Source of the DNA: a virus
Length of the DNA stretch: 64,000 nt
Reading direction: 5' to 3' (one strand)
Virus record (IMG/VR): IMGVR_UViG_3300025141_000016
Location: 62,001-126,000 of that record
Notes under the pieces: model-generated
Databases searched by the model: none
What the model saw: only the letters and a program-made list of their open reading frames with translations
What the model was told of the DNA's origin: nothing
Made by a program: the position numbers and the translations under genes
In this document: in pieces, positions 52,478-59,796 of the stretch
Layout: each line of letters starts with the position of its first letter
How positions within the stretch are numbered: the stretch's first letter is position 1

Positions 52478-54526
52478 ATGTCCAAGAATCTCGACACCCT
52501 TGCTCTGGCCCAGCGTCTTCGTGAAGCCTCCGCTGCCTACTACAGCGGGGGCAAGCCCTCTATGTCCGATGCCGAGTTCGATGCACTGGAAGCCGACCTC
52601 CGCAAGCGTGACCCCAAGCATCCTGCGCTCGCAGAGGTGGGTGCGCCTCCGTCCTCCGGCTGGCCCAAGGTCACCCATCCCATCACCATGGGATCGCTGG
52701 CGAAGGTTCAGAACAATGCCGAGTTGGACTCCTGGGTCACCCCTCTTGTCCGCAACAGCAGAATCGGGGGATGGAACTCTAATGGGTCCAAACTCCGCGA
52801 AGGGAACCAGGGCTGGTGCGTCACCGAGAAGATGGACGGGATTTCCGTTCTCCTGACATACACGGACGGTGTTCTTGTCCGAGCCGCCACCCGTGGTGAC
52901 GGAACCACGGGGGAAGACATTACGCGCAACGTGCGAGTAATGAAGGGTGTCCCGGCCACGCTGCCAACGCTCCCTCGTGGGGACGTTCATATCCGTGGCG
53001 AGATCATCTGCAAGAAGTCCGACTTTCTCCGAGAGTTCGCGGCAGATGGGTACAGCAACCCCCGCAACACGGCTTCGGGAACCTCCAAGCGTCATAGCGG
53101 ATGGCAGAAGTGCCGCCACCTGACGGTCTACGCCTACAACCTGTTCGGAGCCGGTGTCCCTGCCGATGCCGACAAGCGCACTTCGGAGATGATTACCCTG
53201 GCGAAATGGGGGTTCAATGTCCCCTGGACCGAGGCGACCGCGTTTGAGGGAGGTGGGGGAACCACCTCGACCGACCGTATCCAGGCTTTCCACGACCTCT
53301 ACACCAGCGGTAAGCGTGAGTCGCGAGACTACGAGATAGACGGTCTGGTGGTGGAGGTGAACGACACGGCTTCCCGCGAATCCCTTGGCACGACCCCAGA
53401 TGGTATGCGTCCGAAAGGCGCAGTGGCGTACAAGTTCCCGCATGAAGCCCAGCAGACCACCCTGCGAAACATTCGTTGGCAGGTCGGCACGACGGGTCGC
53501 GTGACCCCTGTGGCCGAGTTCGATGCTGTGGACCTTGCGGGCGCGTCGGTCAAACAGGCCAGCCTCCACAACCTCGCCAACATCGAGAAGTTGACTAACG
53601 GTGCTGGGTTCATGGAGAACGCCACCATCCTCGTATCTCGGCGCAACGACGTAATCCCTTATGTCGAGGCGTTGCTGTCCCAGCATCCCCAGGAAGATGA
53701 GTTTGAGGCACCCCACGACTGCCCCGAGTGTGGGTTCGACTTGGCGATGGACGGGGAATACCTCGTCTGCGGTAACGGAGGCGACGGCCCAGGTGATCTG
53801 GGGTGCCCCGCACAAATCCTTGGTGGTATCCGACGCTGGATCAAGAAGATCGGTGTGCTCCACTTCGGGGACCGGCTCATTGAAGCGGTTGTCGAGGCAG
53901 GGATGGTCAAGACCATCCCCGACCTTTATCGGCTGGACGAACAAGCGATGGCTGCGCTTTCGCTCAACGGTCGTCGTGTCGGTGGGGCTGCAAAGCGGGC
54001 TCTGGGTTCACTTCATGCTCACAAGACCCTCCCCCTCGATACCTTCGTGGGATCGTTGGGCATCCCGTTGTGTGGTCGCCGCATGGTGGGGATGCTCATG
54101 GATGCTGGTATCTGTGACCTCAACATGCTGTCCGAGGCTACCGAGGCCCAACTGGCTCTCGCCCCTGGATTCGGCGTGGACAAGGCCAGGGCATTCCGGG
54201 TCGGGTTCGATGAGTGCAGGGACACCATCATTGGCCTGTACGCCGTCGGAGTCACCGTGGCTCCCCCCCAGCCCAAGACCGCTACCTCGGGGGTCCTCTC
54301 CGGTGTGTCCGTCTGCATGACAGGCTTCCGTGACAAGTCCATGGAGAACGCCATCAGTGCTGCCGGGGGGACTGTGAAGTCCAGCGTCAGCAAGGCTCTC
54401 GGATTGTTGGTCGCCAAAGACCCCAACAGCACGTCGGGGAAGGCGAAGAAAGCGCGGTCCCACGGCATCGAGGTCATTGACCCAGCCGAGATGTGGACAC
54501 GCCTGGGGGGTCAGGCCCAGCCTTGA
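52478..54526 (+). CDS. ligA: NAD-dependent DNA ligase
   Basis: 682 residues, full length for bacterial LigA. Adenylation motif I KMDG (K118-G121) with RGDGTTGEDIT downstream, OB-fold segment, a four-Cys zinc finger (CPECGFD, VCGNGG, GCPAQ), helix-hairpin-helix repeats (APGFGVDKARAF) and a C-terminal BRCT domain (GVSVCMTGFRDKSMENAIS). All catalytic features appear intact. It seals nicks during phage replication using NAD+. Large phages often encode such ligases. Confidence 0.96.
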   Translation: MSKNLDTLALAQRLREASAAYYSGGKPSMSDAEFDALEADLRKRDPKHPALAEVGAPPSSGWPKVTHPITMGSLAKVQNNAELDSWVTPLVRNSRIGGWNSNGSKLREGNQGWCVTEKMDGISVLLTYTDGVLVRAATRGDGTTGEDITRNVRVMKGVPATLPTLPRGDVHIRGEIICKKSDFLREFAADGYSNPRNTASGTSKRHSGWQKCRHLTVYAYNLFGAGVPADADKRTSEMITLAKWGFNVPWTEATAFEGGGGTTSTDRIQAFHDLYTSGKRESRDYEIDGLVVEVNDTASRESLGTTPDGMRPKGAVAYKFPHEAQQTTLRNIRWQVGTTGRVTPVAEFDAVDLAGASVKQASLHNLANIEKLTNGAGFMENATILVSRRNDVIPYVEALLSQHPQEDEFEAPHDCPECGFDLAMDGEYLVCGNGGDGPGDLGCPAQILGGIRRWIKKIGVLHFGDRLIEAVVEAGMVKTIPDLYRLDEQAMAALSLNGRRVGGAAKRALGSLHAHKTLPLDTFVGSLGIPLCGRRMVGMLMDAGICDLNMLSEATEAQLALAPGFGVDKARAFRVGFDECRDTIIGLYAVGVTVAPPQPKTATSGVLSGVSVCMTGFRDKSMENAISAAGGTVKSSVSKALGLLVAKDPNSTSGKAKKARSHGIEVIDPAEMWTRLGGQAQP

Positions 54527-54556
54527 TCTCCGTAACTGCCCACATAGGAGGCAATC

Positions 54557-54847
54557 ATGTTGACATTCGCACGGGGTGACCCGTACACGGTGACGTTAGC
54601 CGTCACGAAATGCGGGATCCGAATGGAGAGCCCCGCCGTCCTACCCGGCGCAAAACTGACAGCCGAGGAAAGGGCCACGTTGCTCGACCATGGCTGGAAG
54701 ATGCACGAGGGGTTGTACTACCACCCCAACGGTGTGCGGAGCGGCTACTTCCACCGGCTGAAAGCACGTTCCAAGGCAGCAGCCAAGGCCCGTGAGGCCG
54801 AGGCCACCGAGGTTGAGGGCACCCCTCCCGAGGAAGATGGGTCATAA
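54557..54847 (+). CDS. Small hypothetical protein
   Basis: 96 residues, AGGAGG upstream. N-terminal part beta-rich, C-terminal Ala/Glu/Lys-rich helix. ATCTCCGTAA, a fragment of the promoter-like element, occurs just upstream at 54525-54534. No family recognised. Confidence 0.7.
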   Translation: MLTFARGDPYTVTLAVTKCGIRMESPAVLPGAKLTAEERATLLDHGWKMHEGLYYHPNGVRSGYFHRLKARSKAAAKAREAEATEVEGTPPEEDGS

Positions 54848-54856
54848 AAAGGCCCA

Positions 54857-54892
54857 GGGGGGGTTCAACTCCCCCACCTATCTCCGTATAGA
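54857..54892 (+). promoter_or_regulatory. Promoter-like element, canonical copy
   Basis: GGGGGGG, TTCAACTC (54864-54871), 7 nt CCCCACC, TATCTCCGTATAGA (54879-54892). Confidence 0.75.
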
Positions 54893-54911
54893 ACCGCATC
54901 CTTTTCCCTGT

Positions 54912-54926
54912 GCCCGACTGACGGGC
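54912..54926 (+). promoter_or_regulatory. Leader hairpin with ACTGA loop
   Basis: GCCCG-ACTGA-CGGGC, identical to the hairpin at 34584, followed by CCAACTGGAG before ATG 54941. Flanking bases are also similar (CCTTTTCCC upstream), so the whole leader is shared. Confidence 0.55.
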
Positions 54927-54940
54927 CAACTGGAGAAACC

Positions 54941-55309
54941 ATGACCCGAGAAACCACCATCATCGAGCGCGGGACCGCTGCTCGTCGTCTCGTGGAGTCT
55001 GTCGATGAGCGTCGGCGTGAACGCGCCAACCGCATCGACGTGATCAACGCCACCGAGCGAGGGGACCGCCTCATCGCTACCGTCCGGTCGGAAGACAAGG
55101 CGAAGACCTACAACACCGTGATCTCCCTCGACGTGAGGGGACGGCGAGGTTGGGTGCGCTGTGACTGTGATGACAACCACCGACGGAACTTGCCCTGCAA
55201 GCACTCTGTTGCTGTTGCCAACCGCTACCGCGCTACGAAGCGCGAGGAACTTCTACGGCTCCGGGGGGATGCCGCCACCCAGGACACTCCAACCCCGGAA
55301 AAACCATGA
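54941..55309 (+). CDS. SWIM zinc-finger protein
   Basis: 122 residues. WVRCDCDDNH ... LPCKHSVAVA gives the CxC...CxH SWIM signature (C74, C76, C86, H88), a small zinc module that binds DNA or protein. The N-terminus is basic and helical. Coupled to the next gene by ATGA. Part of a promoter-led accessory operon. Confidence 0.85.
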   Translation: MTRETTIIERGTAARRLVESVDERRRERANRIDVINATERGDRLIATVRSEDKAKTYNTVISLDVRGRRGWVRCDCDDNHRRNLPCKHSVAVANRYRATKREELLRLRGDAATQDTPTPEKP

Positions 55310-55593
55310 TCCTCCAACGAGAATGGCTGTTGGCCCGCTTCGACTTCTACCGTTGCCCCAACAGCGAACGCATCTCGGCCTGTGTCAAAGACAGCACCGA
55401 TGACAAGCTGATGTGTGGCTGTGGGCAAGTCAACCCCATCGTCAAGGAAAGAGGCTACAGCGAGCCAATAACCAGTGGAATAGTCCACCATTGGGTGCGT
55501 GATCTCTCTCCTGCATCCGTAGACGAGTTCATGGTCTGGAGGGAGAAATGGGTCCAACTCATCAAATCCCGCCGTGGTGGGGGTGTGCGATGA
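55306..55593 (+). CDS. Small hypothetical protein
   Basis: 95 residues, ATGA overlap with the SWIM gene. Contains CPNSERISAC and MCGCGQ, so may bind zinc. No family recognised. Confidence 0.68.
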   Translation: MILQREWLLARFDFYRCPNSERISACVKDSTDDKLMCGCGQVNPIVKERGYSEPITSGIVHHWVRDLSPASVDEFMVWREKWVQLIKSRRGGGVR

Positions 55594-55883
55594 GAATGCT
55601 CCTACAACAAGCCCCTCGGATTCGCCTCGCCATTCTCTGCGAGGTGTGCGGGGAGGATGCTCCCAGCCTGAACGGGCTGGTGGAGGAAGACCAAGACGGC
55701 GCTCTCACGGCGAGGGCTTGGAAAGCCGAGAACGACGCTACCGAGATCGAATACCTCGTCTGGTTGGTCGCCAACGGTCATTGTCCTGCTTGCCACGGCA
55801 AGCGGTGGGGAGGCCAAACCCCCGATGACGTGATCACCAAATGGATGGCCCACTACAAACGGACCCGCACGGAGGGCATCTGA
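55590..55883 (+). CDS. Small zinc-ribbon-like protein
   Basis: 97 residues from ATG 55590 (ATGA overlap). LCEVCGED near the start and HCPACHGKRWGG near the end form a possible zinc ribbon. Last gene before the structured RNA. Confidence 0.7.
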   Translation: MRMLLQQAPRIRLAILCEVCGEDAPSLNGLVEEDQDGALTARAWKAENDATEIEYLVWLVANGHCPACHGKRWGGQTPDDVITKWMAHYKRTRTEGI

Positions 55884-55908
55884 CCTTTTTCACCTCTCCC
55901 GATAAGGG

Positions 55909-55942
55909 AGGGGGGTCAACTCCTGGCTCGGTCGAGTAAGGG
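55909..55942 (+). promoter_or_regulatory. Promoter-like element, variant, upstream of the structured RNA
   Basis: GGGGGG, GTCAACTC (55915-55922), then GAGTAAGG (55934-55941), one base shorter in spacing than canonical copies. An inverted repeat CTCTCCC/GGGAGGG lies just upstream and may terminate the preceding operon. Confidence 0.5.
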
Positions 55943-56695
55943 GGGCCAAGAGTTCTTTTACATCTCAAACGAATCTCAACACGCCTTTCGGGGCGTGGCA
56001 GAGTGAACCCTTGCTGACGGGTTCCCAAACCGATGTACCCTTGCCGGGTCGTTGGCTCCCTCGGGAGATAGGCAGAACCCCGATTGGGAAGGTGGCCTTC
56101 ACAGGTCATGCCGCCCAATCTGTGAGGGGGGACGAGTTATGCGGTGTGGAAACCGCGAGAACCGTCCAGTGTCCCGGCGCATGAGCCGACGTTCCACCGT
56201 CGGAGTGCTGCAAAGGGAAGTCCCGTACTTGTCGGTTCAACGGGACAACGGTTGCAGGGCACAAACCATGACGAAAGTCTTGGGAAGGGGGTCGTTCCCC
56301 AGAATCGGACTGCTGAATGCAGAAGCCTCTCTGGTCATCGGGGCAACTTGGTGGCCGTCCCGAAAGGGGGCAACTGGCGATCTTCCCAAGGGATCAAAGG
56401 TTGTCGTGTGAAGGGTTGGGGAAGGTACACTCCACAACCCGGAGCGCAGAATGTAGGCAGCAGTATCGCGTGCTGTTCCGTCGTAGGAGACTGCGAAGAA
56501 CAGGGAGGAACGCTGTGAACCGTTTTACTTACGGGTGTTCACACTCCTAACCCGAGAGGGGACAGGCTCAAAAGGCTTGGAGGTCACGGCATGGGAGCAG
56601 GCCGATGTGCTGCTTGTTTGTTCCCTTATGAGGGGGTCATCCGAAAGGGTGGCCCCCTCCCCCTTTCACAGTCGCCCGAGAGGGCGACTTTTTTT
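55943..56695 (+). ncRNA. Large structured non-coding RNA (GOLLD/ROOL-type candidate)
   Basis: About 750 nt without a plausible gene: all reading frames are short, overlapping and have no Shine-Dalgarno or family resemblance. Many stems can be read directly, for example ACGCC/GGCGT (55981/55992), GAACCC/GGGTTC (56005/56019), GATTGGG/CCCAATC (56082/56114), GGACG/CGTCC (56130/56163) enclosing GCGGT/ACCGC, CCGACG/CGTCGG (56186/56198), GGGTTG/CAACCC (56413/56435), CAGCA/TGCTG (56458/56471), GTGAAC/GTTCAC (56515/56537), GAGGGGG/CCCCCTC (56630/56653). Three stems are closed by GAAA tetraloops (56273, 56362, 56643). It has a promoter-like element in front and a perfect terminator behind. Length, density and phage context fit the ornate GOLLD/ROOL RNAs; family membership is not verified. 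Confidence 0.75.
56670..56695 (+). terminator. Intrinsic terminator of the structured RNA
   Basis: AGTCGCCC-GAGA-GGGCGACT followed by six T: perfect 8-bp stem, GNRA loop, T-run. Marks the RNA 3' end. Confidence 0.9.
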
Positions 56696-56701
56696 CGTCC
56701 A

Positions 56702-56737
56702 GGGGGGGTTCAACTCGCCCCGGTATCTCCGTATAAG
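56702..56737 (+). promoter_or_regulatory. Promoter-like element, canonical copy
   Basis: GGGGGGG, TTCAACTC (56709-56716), 7 nt GCCCCGG, TATCTCCGTATAAG (56724-56737); only about 20 nt from the phosphatase start. Confidence 0.75.
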
Positions 56738-56757
56738 CGCGGAGGCATTGGATACAC

Positions 56758-57528
56758 ATGACCCGAACAATAATCATTGGCGACGTTCACGGAATGTTGC
56801 CCGAACTGGAAAGCCTCTTGGGGCGACTCCAACCTACGACGGACGACGAGGTTGTCTTTGTCGGTGACCTCGTGGACAAAGGCCCCGATAGCGTTGGGGT
56901 GGTCCGGCGAGTGCGCGAACTGGCCGACACGGTGCCTGTGGTGCTCGTAGAGGGCAACCACGAGGACAAGCACCGACGGTTCCGTAAGAACCTGACCGTG
57001 CGGCCCGAAGTGGCTGCGGGTCAAGCCGAGCGGCAACCTGAACTGGCTACCATCACGGAAGGCTTGTCCGAAGAAGACGTGGCTTTCCTCGACGGTGCGG
57101 TCATGTTCCACCGAGTCCCCGACCATGGGGTGCTCGTGGTTCACGGTGGCATCCCTGGCGATATGGTCGAGTTCCCAGCCACCCCCGAGGAAGCCGCTGC
57201 GTTGACAGGCAAGGCCAAGAGAGCACTGTCCAAGACCCTGCGGACACGCTACCTTTCGGGAGAGACTGGCAAGTTTCTCCAGTTGGGCAAAGAGGGACCG
57301 GAAGACCCGTTCTGGGCCGGGGTCTGGGATGGGCGGTTCGGGCACGTTGTCTTCGGGCACGAGCCTTTCCTGGCTGGTCCCGCATTGTTCCCCCACGCTA
57401 CTGGTGTGGATACGGGAGCGGTGTTCGGTGGATCGTTGACGGCCTTGGTCATTGACGATGCGGGTGAGCGGTCCTTCGTGTCCGTCCCCAGCCGTCCAAT
57501 GGCTCCTTTCCGCTTCATGCTGACATAG
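56758..57528 (+). CDS. PPP-family metallophosphatase (serine/threonine phosphatase or ApaH-like)
   Basis: 256 residues. All calcineurin-like motifs are present: GDVHG (8-12), GDLVDKGPDS, GNHED (66-70), VVHGG and a late GHEP. The arrangement matches the lambda phosphatase/bacterial PrpA/ApaH group with two metal ions. Substrate may be phosphoprotein or dinucleoside polyphosphates. GCGGAGG precedes ATG; own promoter-like element and terminator, so monocistronic. Confidence 0.93.
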   Translation: MTRTIIIGDVHGMLPELESLLGRLQPTTDDEVVFVGDLVDKGPDSVGVVRRVRELADTVPVVLVEGNHEDKHRRFRKNLTVRPEVAAGQAERQPELATITEGLSEEDVAFLDGAVMFHRVPDHGVLVVHGGIPGDMVEFPATPEEAAALTGKAKRALSKTLRTRYLSGETGKFLQLGKEGPEDPFWAGVWDGRFGHVVFGHEPFLAGPALFPHATGVDTGAVFGGSLTALVIDDAGERSFVSVPSRPMAPFRFMLT

Positions 57529-57544
57529 AGGGTCACTGACCCCC

Positions 57545-57571
57545 AGCCCTCCCTCCGGGGAGGGCTTTTGT
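57545..57571 (+). terminator. Intrinsic terminator
   Basis: GCCCTCCC-TCCG-GGGAGGGC then TTTTG, directly after the phosphatase gene. Confidence 0.88.
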
Positions 57572-57575
57572 TGTA

Positions 57576-57971
57576 TCAACCCCAAAAACCCCGCTCCTCC
57601 AGCACATCGAACCAATGCGGTTCGGGCTGGGGGGGCGGGGTTTTTCTCGTTTGGGCTCCCGGTTTCCACCAGTCAGGGTCATCCAAGTTCGTGATGAGGT
57701 CGTAAAGTTCGACCGGGAGTTCCGCCAGGGCTCCTTCCTCAAACCATTCACCATCGTTGCGAGTGCCCCGATGGCGCATGGCACGGTGAATGCCGTGTTC
57801 CCGGTGACCCTGGTCGGGAGCGTGCAGGATCAGACGGAAGCGATGGGGGCACGCGGTCTGTAGTTGCTTCAATCTTCGGTGAACATCCTTTGACCTTCCC
57901 ACCTTCACAGCGCCCGTAGTGTCCATCTGAATGATATAGAGGTCTTGGCCTCGATTTAGGATTTGGGACAC
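57576..57971 (-). CDS. T5orf172/MUG113-type GIY-YIG-like protein
   Basis: 131 residues from GTG at 57971, favoured by GAGGA 5 nt upstream; an upstream GTG (58031) would add 20 unconserved residues without a ribosome site. Contains DLYIIQMDTTGAVKVGRS, DVHRRLKQLQTACPHRF, EHGIHRAM and GEWFEEG, the order of conserved blocks in the T5orf172 domain (GIY-YIG superfamily). Probable nuclease or DNA-binding function. Confidence 0.82.
   Translation of the reverse strand: MSQILNRGQDLYIIQMDTTGAVKVGRSKDVHRRLKQLQTACPHRFRLILHAPDQGHREHGIHRAMRHRGTRNDGEWFEEGALAELPVELYDLITNLDDPDWWKPGAQTRKTPPPQPEPHWFDVLEERGFWG
57584..57646 (-). terminator. Terminator overlapping the 3' end of the GIY-YIG-like gene
   Basis: AAAAACCCCGC and GCGGGGTTTTT flank about 40 nt containing an inner CGAACC/GGTTCG stem. 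Leftward transcripts end in GCGGGGTTTTT, so the terminator lies inside the last codons of the gene. Confidence 0.6.
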
Positions 57972-58018
57972 AGGTTCCTCGATACCGGGGTGGGCGCATC
58001 TGGGGTCGGTGGCTTCGC

Positions 58019-58026
58019 TATACCCC
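58019..58026 (+). promoter_or_regulatory. TATACCCC box
   Basis: Third copy of TATACCCC, about 28 nt before ATG 58054, with TTAGGAG between. Confidence 0.35.
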
Positions 58027-58053
58027 TTCACCAGTGATTAGGAGATTGTCCCG

Positions 58054-58356
58054 ATGACCGAAAGTAGCCCCGATGGATGGCACAGAGCACTGACCTGGGG
58101 GAAGGACGTTCTTGTTATTCTCGTCTTCCCTGTGCTCATCTGGACCGTCAAGCTGGAGATCGGGAACGCGGAGCGGGACATGCTTATCGCCCAATCGGAT
58201 GCGGAAATCTCACGGTTAGAGGAACGCATAGGCGAGATGAAGGACATTGATGACCGAGTTCAAGAGAACGCCCTCCAGTTAGCCCGCTTGGAAGGCAAGC
58301 TGGACACTGCAAATGGGAGATTGGATGAAATCCGCAACTTGCTTCTCGACAGGTAA
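58054..58356 (+). CDS. N-terminal membrane-anchored coiled-coil protein
   Basis: 100 residues: hydrophobic segment VLVILVFPVLIWTVKL (19-34) followed by a long heptad-like Glu/Arg/Leu helix. TTAGGAG upstream of ATG. The layout resembles inner-membrane spanin or holin-associated proteins. Overlaps the following membrane gene by 32 nt in another frame, as in Rz/Rz1 pairs. Confidence 0.75.
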   Translation: MTESSPDGWHRALTWGKDVLVILVFPVLIWTVKLEIGNAERDMLIAQSDAEISRLEERIGEMKDIDDRVQENALQLARLEGKLDTANGRLDEIRNLLLDR

Positions 58357-58609
58357 GGTATGCGCTGCGTGCCTTGTGGTCGTCACCATCCTGACTGCGA
58401 CCAACTTCTACAAGTTGTGGGTGTGCCATGCGCCAGCGGCAGCGAACGCCACCGAGCCTGTGCCTGAACCACCGCAGGAAGTTGACCCCACACAGCAGTT
58501 AGACCGGAAGATGGACCAACAGACTCAACTCCTGTTGGAGATTCATCAAGACATGGATGAGGTCAACTCCAACCTCAACGAGATTCAAGTCATCCTCAAA
58601 GATGAGTGA
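58325..58609 (+). CDS. Small membrane protein overlapping the preceding gene
   Basis: 94 residues from ATG 58325, with GGGAG 4-5 nt upstream. Hydrophobic segment VCAACLVVVTILTATNFY (about 12-29) with several Cys, a Pro-rich linker and a C-terminal coiled coil (LLLEIHQDMDEVNSNLNEIQ). The Cys context does not form a clean lipobox. Likely partner of the upstream protein in lysis or membrane modulation. Confidence 0.7.
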   Translation: MKSATCFSTGKVCAACLVVVTILTATNFYKLWVCHAPAAANATEPVPEPPQEVDPTQQLDRKMDQQTQLLLEIHQDMDEVNSNLNEIQVILKDE

Positions 58610-58639
58610 CCGGGTACGGTGTGACTCGGAGGCATAATC

Positions 58640-58957
58640 ATGCAAACCCCTACGACCGAAGCAACCCCCACGAACCCCACTCCCACCACCGAAAACGGTA
58701 GTGAGAATGGATCTTACGGCGAACTCGCACCAGAAGTGCTCAACGCTGTGACCCAACTCCGTGCCCGTAGCGAGGCCCTTGTGGCCGAGGTCGGTAGGAT
58801 GGAGATCCACAAGGCCGCTCTCACCCGTGAGGCTGTCGAGATCAACCAAAAGGCGCAGAGTCTTCTCCAACAGGAAGCCCAGCGTCTCGGAATCCCCAAC
58901 GGAACCTCGTGGCGGCTCACCCCCGAGGGAACCGCGATGGCTGTCGAGGACCGGTAG
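58640..58957 (+). CDS. Small coiled-coil protein
   Basis: 105 residues, CGGAGG upstream. Thr/Pro-rich N-terminus (25 residues), then a helical Ala/Glu/Leu-rich stretch likely to be coiled coil. Possible scaffolding or accessory protein; unassigned. Confidence 0.72.
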   Translation: MQTPTTEATPTNPTPTTENGSENGSYGELAPEVLNAVTQLRARSEALVAEVGRMEIHKAALTREAVEINQKAQSLLQQEAQRLGIPNGTSWRLTPEGTAMAVEDR

Positions 58958-59010
58958 GCTGACTATCGCTCCACAGGGGTATCAAGACCCTTCGTCGGGG
59001 AGGACCAGCT

Positions 59011-59739
59011 ATGTCCCGCACCTTTACTGCCGCTGACCGTTCTGCTCTCATCCGCCTTGCTTCCACACTCCCCGTGGGAAGCAAGGAACGGAAGGCTATC
59101 CTCCGTGGGTTGGTCAAGGTCGAGGCCAAGACTGCCAAGACCGCCATGGCCTTCAAGCTCCCCCATTTCCCCATCAAGGGAAAGGGGGACAAGGTGGTGG
59201 TGATGAAGCCTTTTGAGGCTGGGACGGAACCCTACGCGGGGGGGATGGTGCAAGGCCGTAAGATCAAAATGCGTCCCGGCAGCGTTCCAAACGGGTTCGT
59301 CATCGACATGATCAAGGGCTACAAGTCGAACCCATCATCTGCCATGATGGACCAACTCGGTCCCGCTGCGTGGCAGAACGATGAGCCTGACCAGTACCTT
59401 ATCAACTTCGGCGGCATGAAGGTTTACGTCACCGAAGATGACTGGAGAGACAAGAAAGTCATGGCTGTGCCGCCTCCGAAGGAATGGAGCACAAGCCTGC
59501 TCAAAGCATCCCAAGATGATCTCATGGAAGTCTTACGGGAGGAGATGGGGGTAGCTAATGACTACTCCTCCCGCACCCTGTGGCTTCACAACCCCAAAGA
59601 GGTCGCGAAAAAGTGGGATGAAGCCCACGGGCGGGGAGCATGGGGCAAGTTGTTGGTGGACAACCTCGTTCGCCAGTTGGGCGGTGAGTTTGAGGCCGAC
59701 GTTATGAAGTTCATTCGGGAAGAAGCCCGGAGCATGTAA
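59011..59739 (+). CDS. DRSALIRLAS-tagged hypothetical protein
   Basis: 242 residues starting MSRTFTAADRSALIRLASTL, the same motif as at residue 157 of the protein at 42906 (including PVG and RKxIL shortly after). The rest is mixed alpha/beta with no recognised catalytic motif. GAGGA lies upstream of ATG. The tag suggests shared processing or packaging with other virion or injected proteins. Confidence 0.78.
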   Translation: MSRTFTAADRSALIRLASTLPVGSKERKAILRGLVKVEAKTAKTAMAFKLPHFPIKGKGDKVVVMKPFEAGTEPYAGGMVQGRKIKMRPGSVPNGFVIDMIKGYKSNPSSAMMDQLGPAAWQNDEPDQYLINFGGMKVYVTEDDWRDKKVMAVPPPKEWSTSLLKASQDDLMEVLREEMGVANDYSSRTLWLHNPKEVAKKWDEAHGRGAWGKLLVDNLVRQLGGEFEADVMKFIREEARSM

Positions 59740-59796
59740 GGCTGGTCCGGTATCTGGCCTATGGTTCCCGACCAGTATGACTGACGGGAGCCAACC

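Noticed and set aside
52454-53944. 496-codon minus-strand frame opposite ligA
   Set aside because: The plus strand encodes an intact NAD-dependent DNA ligase; the antisense frame has no ribosome site or motif.
55943-56695. Group I or group II intron, RNase P RNA or tmRNA
   Set aside because: No split gene around it, no recognisable domain V or group I core, no tRNA-like ends, and length does not fit RNase P or tmRNA.
56144-56867. Several short plus-strand frames in the structured RNA region
   Set aside because: They overlap one another in different frames, have no ribosome sites, and the DNA is instead explained by extensive base pairing with a terminator.
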